A stretch of DNA of 9,947 nucleotides, taken from the NCBI GenBank assembly GCA_946478675.1, contig CAMLEF010000155.1, positions 1 to 9,947 on the forward strand, written 5' to 3'. The position numbers and the translations under genes are program-made. Below are positions 1 to 6,633 of this stretch, one piece after another. The stretch comes from an uncultured Flavobacteriales bacterium. GTDB taxonomy: Bacteria > Bacteroidota > Bacteroidia > Palsa-965. Numbering within the stretch: position 1 is the stretch's first letter; the number at the start of each line of letters is the position of its first letter. The notes beneath the pieces are model-generated. The model was not told the origin of the DNA. It worked only from the letters and a program-made list of their open reading frames with translations, and made no database searches.

Positions 1-631
1 CAATTAGCGAAGAAACAATGCAGTTCTTTTTTCGCCATCGATTACAGTGTGTTGGTGGCCCTTTGTAAGGGAAATAGCAGGGATGGTGTTCTTTTCTGAC
101 TGAGCAAATCTTTCTGTTGTTTTTATCAAAACGAGTGATCGTAGCGTTGTATTGATATTCACCATTTACCTTTTCTGCGGAGAATTGGATAGTTTTTCTT
201 AACCTGCCTTTTCTATCGAAATATTTCCAGGTACCCCCTGGGCTACCTCCATCACAAGCGGTGGGTGCAATGGTGTCATATAAGCCTTCATCAAACGTTC
301 GGATGTAAATAATACGTTTGATCCTTCCGTTTTTTCTGTAAAATTTGATTTCTCCGCAAAGTGCTTGGTCGGGACTTTTTCTTCCTTCCAGCAAGAGGCG
401 ACCGCTGTATCCGTAGACTTTAAAATAATACGAGCTGTCGTTCGTGATGATATGATCTTGTCTTGTAATTATTGAGCAAGAAAGACGGTTGTAATTTCCA
501 AACCAGATTTTATAGCATTTAAAATAATGGATTCCAAACAGGAGTGGACGATGTATAGCTACAGTGTCTGGGGTTTGTGCACTGAGAAAAGAAGAGATCA
601 GTAATAAAAAGTACAGGACACGCAAACGCAT
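1..631 (-). CDS. Exported YwqK/MORN-repeat-like protein, 3' end at or beyond window edge
   Basis: Translated by hand from an ATG at 631. The first 18 residues form a signal peptide (MRLRVLYFLLLISSFLSA, then QTPD), so the product is exported. The mature part carries repeats of the YwqK/MORN_2 type, seen as KVYGYSGRLLLEGR, GEIKFYRKNGRIKRIIYI and GGTWKYFDRKGRLRK: an aromatic pair, a basic-Gly turn, then a beta strand. Such repeats are common in exported Bacteroidota proteins, and their role is usually unknown. The frame stays open to base 1 (210 codons), but its last 40 residues are rich in Cys, His and Arg and look unnatural. One base removed from the A5 run (plus-strand T at 120-124) gives a more protein-like tail ending at TAA (bases 6-4), total about 208 residues. 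GC is near 40%, well below the neighbour. It follows the aminotransferase gene by 49 bases on the same strand, so co-transcription is possible. Confidence 0.72.
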   Translation of the reverse strand, partial: MRLRVLYFLLLISSFLSAQTPDTVAIHRPLLFGIHYFKCYKIWFGNYNRLSCSIITRQDHIITNDSSYYFKVYGYSGRLLLEGRKSPDQALCGEIKFYRKNGRIKRIIYIRTFDEGLYDTIAPTACDGGSPGGTWKYFDRKGRLRKTIQFSAEKVNGEYQYNATITRFDKNNRKICSVRKEHHPCYFPYKGPPTHCNRWRKKNCIVSSLI

Positions 632-680
632 TCCTTTTCGTTTAGGACATAACGTGTATTCCTGGAAAAGTAACAGTTGA

Positions 681-1874
681 CTACGCAAGCTTCGCCAGCG
701 CTTCCTTCATCCGTCGCGCAGCTTCTTCCAAACGATCTTCCGAAGTCGCATACGACAGACGAACGTAATTGTCGTCGCCGAACGCTGCACCGGGAACGAT
801 CGCCACGTGCGCCTGGTCGAGCAGGTACATCGAGAGGTCCGTCGCGTTGTTGATGACGACGTCGCCATGCTTCTTGCCGAAGTAGCTCGTCACTTCCGGG
901 AAAAGATAGAACGCGCCATCGGGAACGTTCAGCTTCAGCCCGGGAATTTCGCGCATGCGATCCAGCATAAGATCGCGGCGACGGCGGAACGCTTCACGCA
1001 TCGGGTGCGTTTCTTTCGGATCGAGCAGCATCGCCGCGTGCATCGCTTTCTGCGTGATCGAGCTCGTTGCAGAAGTGAATTGTCCCTGCATTTTATCACA
1101 GGCTTTCGCGATCCACAGCGGAGCTGCGAGAATACCGCCGCGCCAGCCCGTCATCGCAAAACCTTTCGAAACGCCGTTGATCGTGATCGTGCGGTCGTAA
1201 ATGAAATCGAACTGCGCCATGCTCTGGTGGCCGCCGACGAAGTTGATGTGCTCGTAAATTTCATCGGAGAGAATGTAGCACTCCGGCTGTTTCGCGATCA
1301 CTTCGGCAATCGCGCGCAATTCTTCTTTCGAATAAACGGAGCCCGTCGGGTTGCAGGGCGTGCTGAACATCAGCAATCGCGTTTTCGGCGTGATGGCTTT
1401 CGCGATCTGTTCCGGCGTGACTTTGAAATTCGTTTCGATCGTTGCCGGGATGACGACAGGAACGCCTTCCGCCAGCTTGATGATCTCGAGGTAGCTCACC
1501 CAATACGGCGCCGGCACGATCACCTCATCGCCCGGGTTGATCAGGCTGAGCACGACGTTGGCGATGGATTGTTTCGCGCCCGTGGAAACGACGATCTGGT
1601 CGGCGGTAAAATTCAACCCGTTGTCGCGGCGGAATTTCATCGCGATCGCTTCGCGCAGTTCCTGGTAGCCGGAAACGTGCGTGTAGTAGCTGTAGTCCTG
1701 GTCGATGGCCTGCTTGGCAGCGGCTTTGATCACGTCCGGCGTTTTGAAATCCGGTTCGCCGAGGCTGAGGCTGATGATGTCGACTCCTTTAGCGATCAGC
1801 TCGCGGCTGCGGCGTGCCATGGCAATTGTCTGCGATTCGCTGAGCTTGCTGATGCGGTCGGAAAGATGCGTCAT
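681..1874 (-). CDS. Class I PLP-dependent aspartate-type aminotransferase
   Basis: This 397-residue cytoplasmic enzyme is full length for fold-type I aminotransferases of the AspAT Ib group. Visible residues are the PLP lysine K237 in SKGFAMTGWR, N175 in CNPTGS, D204 and Y207 in SDEIYE, R245 after the lysine, and the C-terminal arginine R372 in YVRLSYA that binds the substrate carboxylate. The N-terminal SLSLGEPDFKTP segment is also typical. The expected reaction is L-aspartate plus 2-oxoglutarate to oxaloacetate plus glutamate. Some relatives also accept prephenate or aromatic amino acids, so exact specificity is inferred, as is an aspC-like name. The ATG at 1874 has no strong Shine-Dalgarno sequence, normal for Bacteroidota. 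It lies 46 bases downstream of the TonB-domain lipoprotein gene on the same strand. Confidence 0.93.
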   Translation of the reverse strand: MTHLSDRISKLSESQTIAMARRSRELIAKGVDIISLSLGEPDFKTPDVIKAAAKQAIDQDYSYYTHVSGYQELREAIAMKFRRDNGLNFTADQIVVSTGAKQSIANVVLSLINPGDEVIVPAPYWVSYLEIIKLAEGVPVVIPATIETNFKVTPEQIAKAITPKTRLLMFSTPCNPTGSVYSKEELRAIAEVIAKQPECYILSDEIYEHINFVGGHQSMAQFDFIYDRTITINGVSKGFAMTGWRGGILAAPLWIAKACDKMQGQFTSATSSITQKAMHAAMLLDPKETHPMREAFRRRRDLMLDRMREIPGLKLNVPDGAFYLFPEVTSYFGKKHGDVVINNATDLSMYLLDQAHVAIVPGAAFGDDNYVRLSYATSEDRLEEAARRMKEALAKLA

Positions 1875-1920
1875 AAGGGTGTTTGTGAAAGCGCTAAAGG
1901 TAATTATTAGTTCTGTTTGC

Positions 1921-2448
1921 TTAATGGGTCGTAAAACGAACGCGGACCACCGTATGTTTCAGCCCCGGCGGCTTTTTCCGGAACAGCGAATCCAGCATCG
2001 GCCGGTTGACATTCAACTTTTGCAACACTTCATCGTCGCATCCCGGCCCATTCGGCAAACGCCTTGCGATATGCAGCGAATCGACGCGGGTGTACGTTTT
2101 ATTATAGCACACCTCGACGTACACCGAGCCTTGTATGCCCGATTCCAGTTCCCGCTCCGGATAACGGATGTGTCGCGAGAGAAAGTTGCAGACCGAATCA
2201 GGATTCGCGCGAAAATACTTTCGGATCAATATGCTGTCGTAGGCCGTGCTGTCTTTCCGGAACAGGAAGCTGCAATCGACGGTTCCCGCGAAAGCCGGCG
2301 GAGGATTATGCTGCGGCAGGGGCGGAGGAGGCATGACAATTACCTCCGGCGGGTGATCGACATACACGGCAGGCTGCTCATGATGACAGGAAACGTTGCT
2401 CATCACCATTAAAAAAGCAAAGAAGAAAACCAGTGGAAAACGAAACAT
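1921..2448 (-). CDS. Putative lipoprotein with a TonB C-terminal-like domain
   Basis: The frame is open to an ATG at 2538 overlapping the previous stop, but the first 30 codons from there read through a palindromic element and look non-coding. The ATG at 2448 is preferred because it starts directly with a signal sequence (MFRFPLVFFFAFLMVM) ending in SNVSC. C21 would be the lipidated cysteine; the lipobox is weak (Asn at -3), so secretion by signal peptidase I is an alternative. A Pro-rich linker covers residues 33-51. Residues 89-174 resemble a TonB C-terminal fold: LSRHIRYPERELESGIQGSV, a strand, a Gly-Pro-Gly turn, and the final strand HTVVRVRF. In Bacteroidota such domains occur in many small envelope proteins that are not the energy transducer itself. 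There is no membrane anchor plus ExbB/ExbD context here, so a role in iron transport should not be assumed. Length from this start is 175 residues. Confidence 0.7.
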   Translation of the reverse strand: MFRFPLVFFFAFLMVMSNVSCHHEQPAVYVDHPPEVIVMPPPPLPQHNPPPAFAGTVDCSFLFRKDSTAYDSILIRKYFRANPDSVCNFLSRHIRYPERELESGIQGSVYVEVCYNKTYTRVDSLHIARRLPNGPGCDDEVLQKLNVNRPMLDSLFRKKPPGLKHTVVRVRFTTH

Positions 2449-2465
2449 CGGGAATAACTTTCTTC

Positions 2466-2537
2466 TGACGCTTTTCGGGCTGAGTAGCGGAGCGTATCCC
2501 CGCCTGCCATTCGGGCAGGGAAGCGCGACAAGCGTCA
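2466..2537. repeat. 72-bp palindromic element with inner hairpin
   Basis: The ends are perfect 8-base inverted repeats (TGACGCTT at 2466-2473, AAGCGTCA at 2530-2537). Inside, CCTGCC (2503-2508) pairs with GGCAGG (2514-2519) around a 5-base loop. The first three bases of its minus-strand copy are the TGA stop of the gene at 2535-3167. It separates that gene from the lipoprotein start at 2448. It could be a REP/MITE-like interspersed element or a transcript-end structure. No T-run follows, so a classical terminator is unlikely. Confidence 0.5.
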
Positions 2538-3167
2538 TGAACTTTTATACCGCGCCACCCAATCGTTATCCTGCATATCGTGCAGCAAGCGGAAAAGATT
2601 TTCGCCGTAGATAATGTCGTTGAAGAATTTCACGCCGTAGCCCTGCAGGATCGTCGTTTGCCCTTCGGAAGGCGAGATCGGATTGCGCGCCCAGCCCGGG
2701 CCGGGACCTTCGGGATTGAGCACGTTCGTTTTTTTCGGATCCTTTGCGCCGGATGGGCCGTACGGGTAATCGCTGTAGCCCAGCCGCCAGAGATCGTCGA
2801 CCGGTGTGCAGGCTAGTCCGCCTTTGTAAAGAATGCGGTGAATGATCGTATCGCTGTGGTAGCCGCAGTTGGCGACTTCATGCTTGTCGAAGAGATTCTC
2901 ACGGTTCGGGTTGGCAGAACTTTCTCCCCAGCCCACACCGATGGCCATGAATTCCGCTTTGGTAATGTTGGTGGCGGTGGGCGTCTGCGCAGGGTCGTCG
3001 AACGTGCGCACGATGTACCACGAAACCGGCGAGCTGTTCGCGCCCGGCATCAGCGCAAATCCCAATTGATCATGGTACGTGACGGACGGCGGAGCGGCCT
3101 GTTGCAGCAGCCCGAAACCGATCACGGCCAGCAAAAGCGGAAGAATATGGATCCGGCGGGGGTACAT
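2535..3167 (-). CDS. Secreted or membrane-anchored protein of unknown function
   Basis: I do not recognise a family. From the ATG at 3167 the product has 210 residues; a TTG two codons upstream (3173) is a weaker start. Residues 6-22 (IHILPLLLAVIGFGLLQ) form a signal peptide or N-terminal anchor after a basic MYPRR, so the remainder is probably periplasmic or extracellular. The mature part is rich in Gly, Pro, Asn and aromatic residues, has two cysteines (C101, C120) that could form a disulfide, and includes a tyrosine-rich stretch LWRLGYSDYPYGPSG and a Pro-Gly stretch NPEGPGPGWARNPISPSEG. This composition suggests a compact, loop-rich extracellular domain without obvious repeats. It is the first gene of the minus-strand run, divergent from the gene at 3368, so its promoter should lie in 3168-3367. 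Confidence 0.75.
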   Translation of the reverse strand: MYPRRIHILPLLLAVIGFGLLQQAAPPSVTYHDQLGFALMPGANSSPVSWYIVRTFDDPAQTPTATNITKAEFMAIGVGWGESSANPNRENLFDKHEVANCGYHSDTIIHRILYKGGLACTPVDDLWRLGYSDYPYGPSGAKDPKKTNVLNPEGPGPGWARNPISPSEGQTTILQGYGVKFFNDIIYGENLFRLLHDMQDNDWVARYKSS

Positions 3168-3213
3168 TCGCAACCCTAATATACGCCGTTTCAGTTCAAT
3201 GGGTTACAAATTG

Positions 3214-3286
3214 TTTCGCCGCAGAGGCGCAGGGAACGCAGAGGTTTGCGGCAAAAACGCTGCGTCCTCCGCGCCTCTGCGGCAAA
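3214..3286. repeat. 8-nt-periodic inverted repeat, unit CGCAGAGG
   Basis: The left arm has CGCAGAGG-like units starting at 3220, 3228 and 3237. GCCGCAGAGGCGC (3218-3230) is perfectly complementary to GCGCCTCTGCGGC (3271-3283), and ACGCAG (3236-3241) pairs with CTGCGT (3260-3265), leaving an 18-base loop. It lies between two divergent gene starts, so it cannot be an ordinary terminator for either gene. Strings built on this motif are, as I recall, common interspersed repeats in bacterial intergenic DNA. Confidence 0.8.
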
Positions 3287-3367
3287 TCCTACGCCCATTT
3301 TTGCTAATCGGAAATGTTTATTTTTACCGTCAGCCGGAACAACCCGGTTTAAAAAGCTTTTCCCCCT

Positions 3368-3910
3368 ATGCACGAATCCACCAGCACACTGGATGTACTG
3401 ATCGAGATCCTGAAATATCTTTTGCCGTGTATCGTCGTATTTGCCGCCGGTTACCTGACGGTCAAAAATTTTCTTGAAACCGAAACCAAGCGCCGCCTCG
3501 CCGAGATCCGCCTCGCCAACCAGAACGTCGTTACGCCGATGCGACTGCAGGCGTACGAACGCATGGCCATCTTCCTCGAGCGCATCAACCCGAACATCCT
3601 CATCACGCGCACGCACAAAAGCGGCATGAGCGCACGGCTGCTGCAGTCGGAGCTCACCAAAGTCATCCGCACCGAATTCGAGCACAACCTCTCCCAGCAG
3701 ATCTACATGTCGAACCACGCCTGGGAAATGGTGAAAACCGCCAAAGAAGAAATTACCAAGCTCGTCAACGTAGCCGCATCGAAACTGCCGGACACCGCCA
3801 CGGGCGTCGATCTCAGCCAGATGATCCTGCAGATATCGCAGCAGATCGACAAGATGCCGACGCAGGTTGCGCTGGAATACATCAAGAAGGAAGTAGGGCA
3901 GGTATTCTAA
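3368..3910 (+). CDS. Conserved membrane-anchored protein (DUF7935-like)
   Basis: A 180-residue protein with one N-terminal transmembrane helix (about residues 11-31, VLIEILKYLLPCIVVFAAGY), then a cytoplasmic-looking, largely helical region. The segment TETKRRLAEIRLANQNVVTP leads into MRLQAYERMAIFLERINP, and the C-terminal third (residues 115-180) is amphipathic helix. I recall a Bacteroidota-specific family of this size and layout (DUF7935 in current naming, unverified), with no assigned biochemical role. It is followed 83 bases later by the mutase gene on the same strand. That suggests linked expression, but the 10-bp stem between them may uncouple the two. The start is the ATG at 3368; no Shine-Dalgarno is evident, and TATTTTTA at 3319-3326 resembles the Bacteroidota -7 element TAnnTTTG with one mismatch. 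Confidence 0.8.
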   Translation: MHESTSTLDVLIEILKYLLPCIVVFAAGYLTVKNFLETETKRRLAEIRLANQNVVTPMRLQAYERMAIFLERINPNILITRTHKSGMSARLLQSELTKVIRTEFEHNLSQQIYMSNHAWEMVKTAKEEITKLVNVAASKLPDTATGVDLSQMILQISQQIDKMPTQVALEYIKKEVGQVF

Positions 3911-3937
3911 AAATATCCCATCGGGTTAAAGCATAAA

Positions 3938-3960
3938 GGGGTCGACCAGTGGTCGACCCC
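3938..3960. promoter_or_regulatory. Perfect 10-bp palindrome made of two GGTCGACC octamers upstream of the mutase
   Basis: GGGGTCGACC (3938-3947) and GGTCGACCCC (3951-3960) form a perfect 10-bp stem with a 3-base loop. GGTCGACC is itself palindromic, and its two copies (3940-3947, 3951-3958) start 11 bases apart, about one helical turn. The site ends 33 bases before the mutase ATG. No U-tract follows, so terminator function is not favoured. It could be a DNA operator, a 5' leader hairpin or an interspersed repeat. Confidence 0.5.
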
Positions 3961-3993
3961 AATTGTGAAAACCCGATCCAATTCAGAAAAAAA

Positions 3994-5565
3994 ATGAGCA
4001 CTCAGAAGGACATTACCGAAAAGCAATTCCAGACCGATTCGGGAATTGAGATCAACCGCGTTTACCCGAAGAAAGATATTCCCGAAGAGCAGCCCGGCGA
4101 ATTCCCGTTCACCCGCGGCGTGCAGCCCGATATGTACCGCGGCAAGCTCTGGACGATGCGCCAGTACGCAGGTTTTTCAACTGCTGAAGAATCGAACAAG
4201 CGTTATCATTACCTGCTGAAGAACGGCACCACCGGCCTTTCCGTCGCGTTCGATCTTCCCACGCAGATCGGTTACGATTCCGATCACGCATTTGCAGAAG
4301 GTGAAGTCGGCAAATCCGGCGTGGCGATTGATTCGCTGGCCGACATGGAAATTCTGTTCGACGGTATCAAGCTGGAAGACGTCACCACCTCGATGACGAT
4401 CAACTCCACTGCGTCGATCCTGCTCAGCATGTACATCGCGCTCGCAAAAAAACAGGGCGCCGACATCAAAAAAATTTCCGGCACCATCCAGAATGATCTG
4501 CTGAAAGAATACGCAGCGCGCGGCACGTACATCTACCCGCCGAAACCGTCGATGCGCATCATCACCGACATCTTCGCGTATTGCAGCAAGGAAGTGCCGA
4601 AGTGGAACACGATTTCCATTTCCGGTTATCACATCCGCGAAGCCGGTTCTACCGCTGTGCAGGAACTCGCATTCACGCTGGCGAACGGAAAAGCGTATCT
4701 CAAAGCCGCCATCGAAAAAGGCCTCGACATCGACGTGTTCGCGAAACGTTTGTCGTTCTTCTTCAACGCGCACAATAATTTCTTCGAAGAAGTGGCGAAG
4801 TTCCGCGCTGCGCGACGCATGTGGGCGAAGATCACCAAAGAGCTCGGCGCGAAAGATCCGCGTTCGATGATGCTGCGCTTTCATACGCAAACCGGCGGCT
4901 CCACGCTGACTGCGCAACAGCCGCAGAACAACATCGTGCGCGTTACGCTGCAGGCGCTCGCGGCGGTGATGGGCGGCACGCAAAGCCTTCACACGAACGG
5001 CTTCGATGAAGCGCTCGCCCTTCCGACGGAAGAAGCCGCGCGCATCGCCCTCCGCACGCAGCAGATCATCGCGCACGAAAGCGGCGTCCCCGAAACCGTC
5101 GACCCGCTCGCCGGCTCGTGGATGGTCGAAGCGCTCACCGATGAAGTCGAAGCGAAAGCCTGGGAATACATCGAGCGCATCGACGCGATGGGCGGAGCGG
5201 TAGCCGCGATCGAGCAGGGCTACATGCAGGATGAGATCGCCGGTTCTTCGTACGCGTACCAGAATGCGATCGAGCGCGGCGAAAAGATCATCGTCGGCGT
5301 CAATAAGTTTACGGTGAAAGAACCGCCGATGGAAAACCTCTTCACCGTCGACGACAGCATCCGCGTCACGCAAATGGAAAAGCTGCAGGCCCTCAAAGCC
5401 TCGCGCGACAACGCCAAAGTAAAAACGTTGCTCGCCAACGTAGAGAAGGCTGCAAGAGGCGACGAAAACCTCATGCCACGCATCCTCGAAGCCGTAGAAG
5501 CCTACGCCACCTTAGGTGAAATCGCCGACGTCATGCGAGGCGTCTTCGGCGAATACAAAGGCTAA
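3994..5565 (+). CDS. Methylmalonyl-CoA mutase, catalytic (alpha) subunit of the split B12-dependent enzyme
   Basis: The protein catalyses the radical rearrangement between (R)-methylmalonyl-CoA and succinyl-CoA, linking propionate metabolism to the TCA cycle. From the ATG at 3994 it has 523 residues. A GTG 15 codons upstream lies in the palindrome and adds non-conserved sequence. The TIM-barrel hallmarks are present: [44 protein letters not shown]-type MTINSTA and SISGYH. Y58, R176 and H213 have exactly the spacing (118 and 37) of Y89, R207 and H244 in the Propionibacterium enzyme as I recall it. Tyr plus Arg favours methylmalonyl-CoA; isobutyryl-CoA mutase has Phe and Gln. The protein ends at VFGEYKG without the cobalamin-binding domain, so a separate small B12 subunit is needed. 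That subunit, the epimerase and the MeaB-type GTPase are not in this window. Confidence 0.93.
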   Translation: MSTQKDITEKQFQTDSGIEINRVYPKKDIPEEQPGEFPFTRGVQPDMYRGKLWTMRQYAGFSTAEESNKRYHYLLKNGTTGLSVAFDLPTQIGYDSDHAFAEGEVGKSGVAIDSLADMEILFDGIKLEDVTTSMTINSTASILLSMYIALAKKQGADIKKISGTIQNDLLKEYAARGTYIYPPKPSMRIITDIFAYCSKEVPKWNTISISGYHIREAGSTAVQELAFTLANGKAYLKAAIEKGLDIDVFAKRLSFFFNAHNNFFEEVAKFRAARRMWAKITKELGAKDPRSMMLRFHTQTGGSTLTAQQPQNNIVRVTLQALAAVMGGTQSLHTNGFDEALALPTEEAARIALRTQQIIAHESGVPETVDPLAGSWMVEALTDEVEAKAWEYIERIDAMGGAVAAIEQGYMQDEIAGSSYAYQNAIERGEKIIVGVNKFTVKEPPMENLFTVDDSIRVTQMEKLQALKASRDNAKVKTLLANVEKAARGDENLMPRILEAVEAYATLGEIADVMRGVFGEYKG

Positions 5566-5567
5566 AA

Positions 5568-5641
5568 TCGGGCATTCGGTCATTCGGGCATTCGTTCATA
5601 CGGTTTAAGCTTACGAATAGCCGAATAGCCAAATGACCGAA
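5568..5641. terminator. 8-nt-periodic inverted repeat between convergent genes, unit CATTCGGG
   Basis: The left arm is CATTCGGT, CATTCGGG, CATTCGTT and CATACGGT in tandem (from 5573). The right arm is CGAATAGC twice, then CAAATGAC and CGAAGAGT (from 5614). About 20 of 28 positions pair, including TTCGGTCATT with AATGACCGAA. It begins two bases after the mutase stop and ends 20 bases before the divIC stop, so it may terminate both transcripts. No strong T-run follows on either side. Confidence 0.65.
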
Positions 5642-5661
5642 GAGTGGGGATGTGCGCAGGG

Positions 5662-5958
5662 TTACTTCAGCGTATCCTCAACAATAATGAAGATGTCTTC
5701 GCTGTCTTTCTTCATCAGGTAATGCTCCCGCGCAAATTTTTCGAGCAGTTTGGGATTGCTCTGCAGCTCGTTCAGCTCCTGTTTGTTGTAGTCGATTTCG
5801 TGCTGGAAATAAGCCGCTTCCTGCTCGAGCTTTTTCACCTGCTGGTGACGGTCGTACTGGGAGAACACGTCATTCTTATCGAAGAACAGCAGCCACGCCG
5901 CAAACGCAAGCACGGTCAGCAAATATTTATTCTTCAGGATCGCCCAGGTTCTTTTCAC
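5662..5958 (-). CDS. divIC: DivIC/FtsB-type septum formation initiator protein
   Basis: A small bitopic divisome protein of the FtsB/DivIC family, which forms a coiled-coil complex with FtsL-type and FtsQ-type proteins and helps switch on septal peptidoglycan synthesis. From the GTG at 5958 it has 98 residues: a short basic cytoplasmic start (MKRTWAILKNK), one transmembrane helix (YLLTVLAFAAWLLFF, about residues 12-26), the typical FDKND turn, then a periplasmic coiled coil (YDRHQQVKKLEQEAAYFQHE) and the conserved C-terminal LLEKFAREHYLMKKDSEDIF. A TTG at 5988 would add ten residues, but relatives usually begin just before the helix. A perfect TAnnTTTG match (TACTTTTG, 5970-5963) lies between the two starts, which would exclude the TTG if it is a real promoter. 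The gene is convergent with the mutase; in many Bacteroidota genomes divIC is found near methylmalonyl-CoA mutase genes. Confidence 0.88.
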   Translation of the reverse strand: MKRTWAILKNKYLLTVLAFAAWLLFFDKNDVFSQYDRHQQVKKLEQEAAYFQHEIDYNKQELNELQSNPKLLEKFAREHYLMKKDSEDIFIIVEDTLK

Positions 5959-6068
5959 AATCCAAAAGTAACGCGCCGTTCCACGCAATCCTTATATGTG
6001 TAAAACTTGGGTCAAATGTTAATAGCTGAAATATGATGCGTGTTGCGGGGGACGTGTTGCACGGGAAA

Positions 6069-6134
6069 ATCGGTCATTCGGAAATTCGTGAATTCGGTAG
6101 CTGAGTTTTCCGAATGCCCGGATTTCCCCGAATG
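6069..6134. repeat. 8-nt-periodic inverted repeat downstream of dps
   Basis: The left arm (6071-6097) has units CGGTCATT, CGGAAATT and CGTGAATT. The right arm (6109-6134) has CCGAATGC, CCGGATTT and CCCCGAAT. CATTCGG pairs with CCGAATG at both ends when a 2-base bulge is allowed. It lies 31 bases past the dps stop in the dps direction and upstream of divIC, so it may be a transcript-end structure for dps. The unit is related to that at 5568-5641. Confidence 0.65.
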
Positions 6135-6165
6135 GATTGACGCCGTTTCCTGCTACTGCAATCAA

Positions 6166-6633
6166 TTATAAAGAGCTGCGCAACATCCACGCCGTCTTCT
6201 CGTGTTCTTCCATCAGGCTGGTGAGGAAATCGCTGGTGCCGTTGTCGCCGAGCTTGGCGGTTTCGTCAACAGCTTTGCGGAGATTGCGGATGATCGCTTC
6301 GTGCGAGTTGAGCAACGATCCGATCAGCTTGTCGGCTTTACCGGTGGTGTTGCCGGAGGAAGGAAGTGAAACAACTTTGGCGAGCTCGTTCATTTTTCCG
6401 GCAACGGGGCGACCGAGTGCGCGGATGCGTTCGGCTACGTCGTCGATTGTTTCGTTGATGGCATCGTATTGTTTGCCGAATAGCTCGTGCAGGGGTCCGA
6501 AGAGCGGGCCGGTGATGTTCCAGTGCGCATCACGCGTCAGGAAGGCCAGCGCTGCTTCGTCGGCGAGCACCTGGTACAGGAGCGCGGATACTTTATCGAG
6601 GGTTTTGTCGTTAAGGCCAATGTTCATTTTCAT
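6166..6633 (-). CDS. dps: Dps-family DNA-binding ferritin-like protein
   Basis: A 155-residue stress protein expected to form a 12-subunit shell that oxidises Fe(II) with H2O2, stores iron and protects DNA. The family signature is clear: DAHWNITGPLFGPLHELF followed by DDVAERIRALG. By the usual inter-subunit ferroxidase spacing, H37, H49, D64 and E68 match the conserved ligands. The aspartate normally four residues after the second histidine is Gly here (G53). The four-helix-bundle length is normal, and there is no long Lys-rich N-terminal tail, so direct DNA binding may be weak. The start is the ATG at 6633; an alternative in-frame ATG is at 6627. The gene is divergent from oxyR with 92 bases between starts, implying peroxide-responsive control. 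Confidence 0.95.
   Translation of the reverse strand: MKMNIGLNDKTLDKVSALLYQVLADEAALAFLTRDAHWNITGPLFGPLHELFGKQYDAINETIDDVAERIRALGRPVAGKMNELAKVVSLPSSGNTTGKADKLIGSLLNSHEAIIRNLRKAVDETAKLGDNGTSDFLTSLMEEHEKTAWMLRSSL

Noticed and set aside
807..1910. Plus-strand open frame of 367 codons
   Set aside because: Antisense to the aminotransferase, which has every catalytic residue; the product is Arg/His/Phe/Asp-rich and unlike a real protein.
1705..2412. Plus-strand open frame of 235 codons
   Set aside because: Crosses two well-supported minus-strand genes; no recognisable domain and biased composition.
2449..2538. N-terminal 30-residue extension of the TonB-domain lipoprotein
   Set aside because: It translates a palindromic element and would bury the signal peptide; the ATG at 2448 gives a normal exported protein.
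3191..3718. Minus-strand open frame of 175 codons
   Set aside because: Covers the membrane-protein gene in antisense, and its C-terminus is the translated inverted repeat at 3214-3286.
3949..3993. GTG start extending the mutase by 15 residues
   Set aside because: It lies in the loop of the GGTCGACC palindrome, and the extension is not family-like.
4177..5373. Minus-strand open frame of 398 codons
   Set aside because: Antisense to the mutase; Arg/Phe/Asp/Val-rich shadow caused by high GC at codon third positions.
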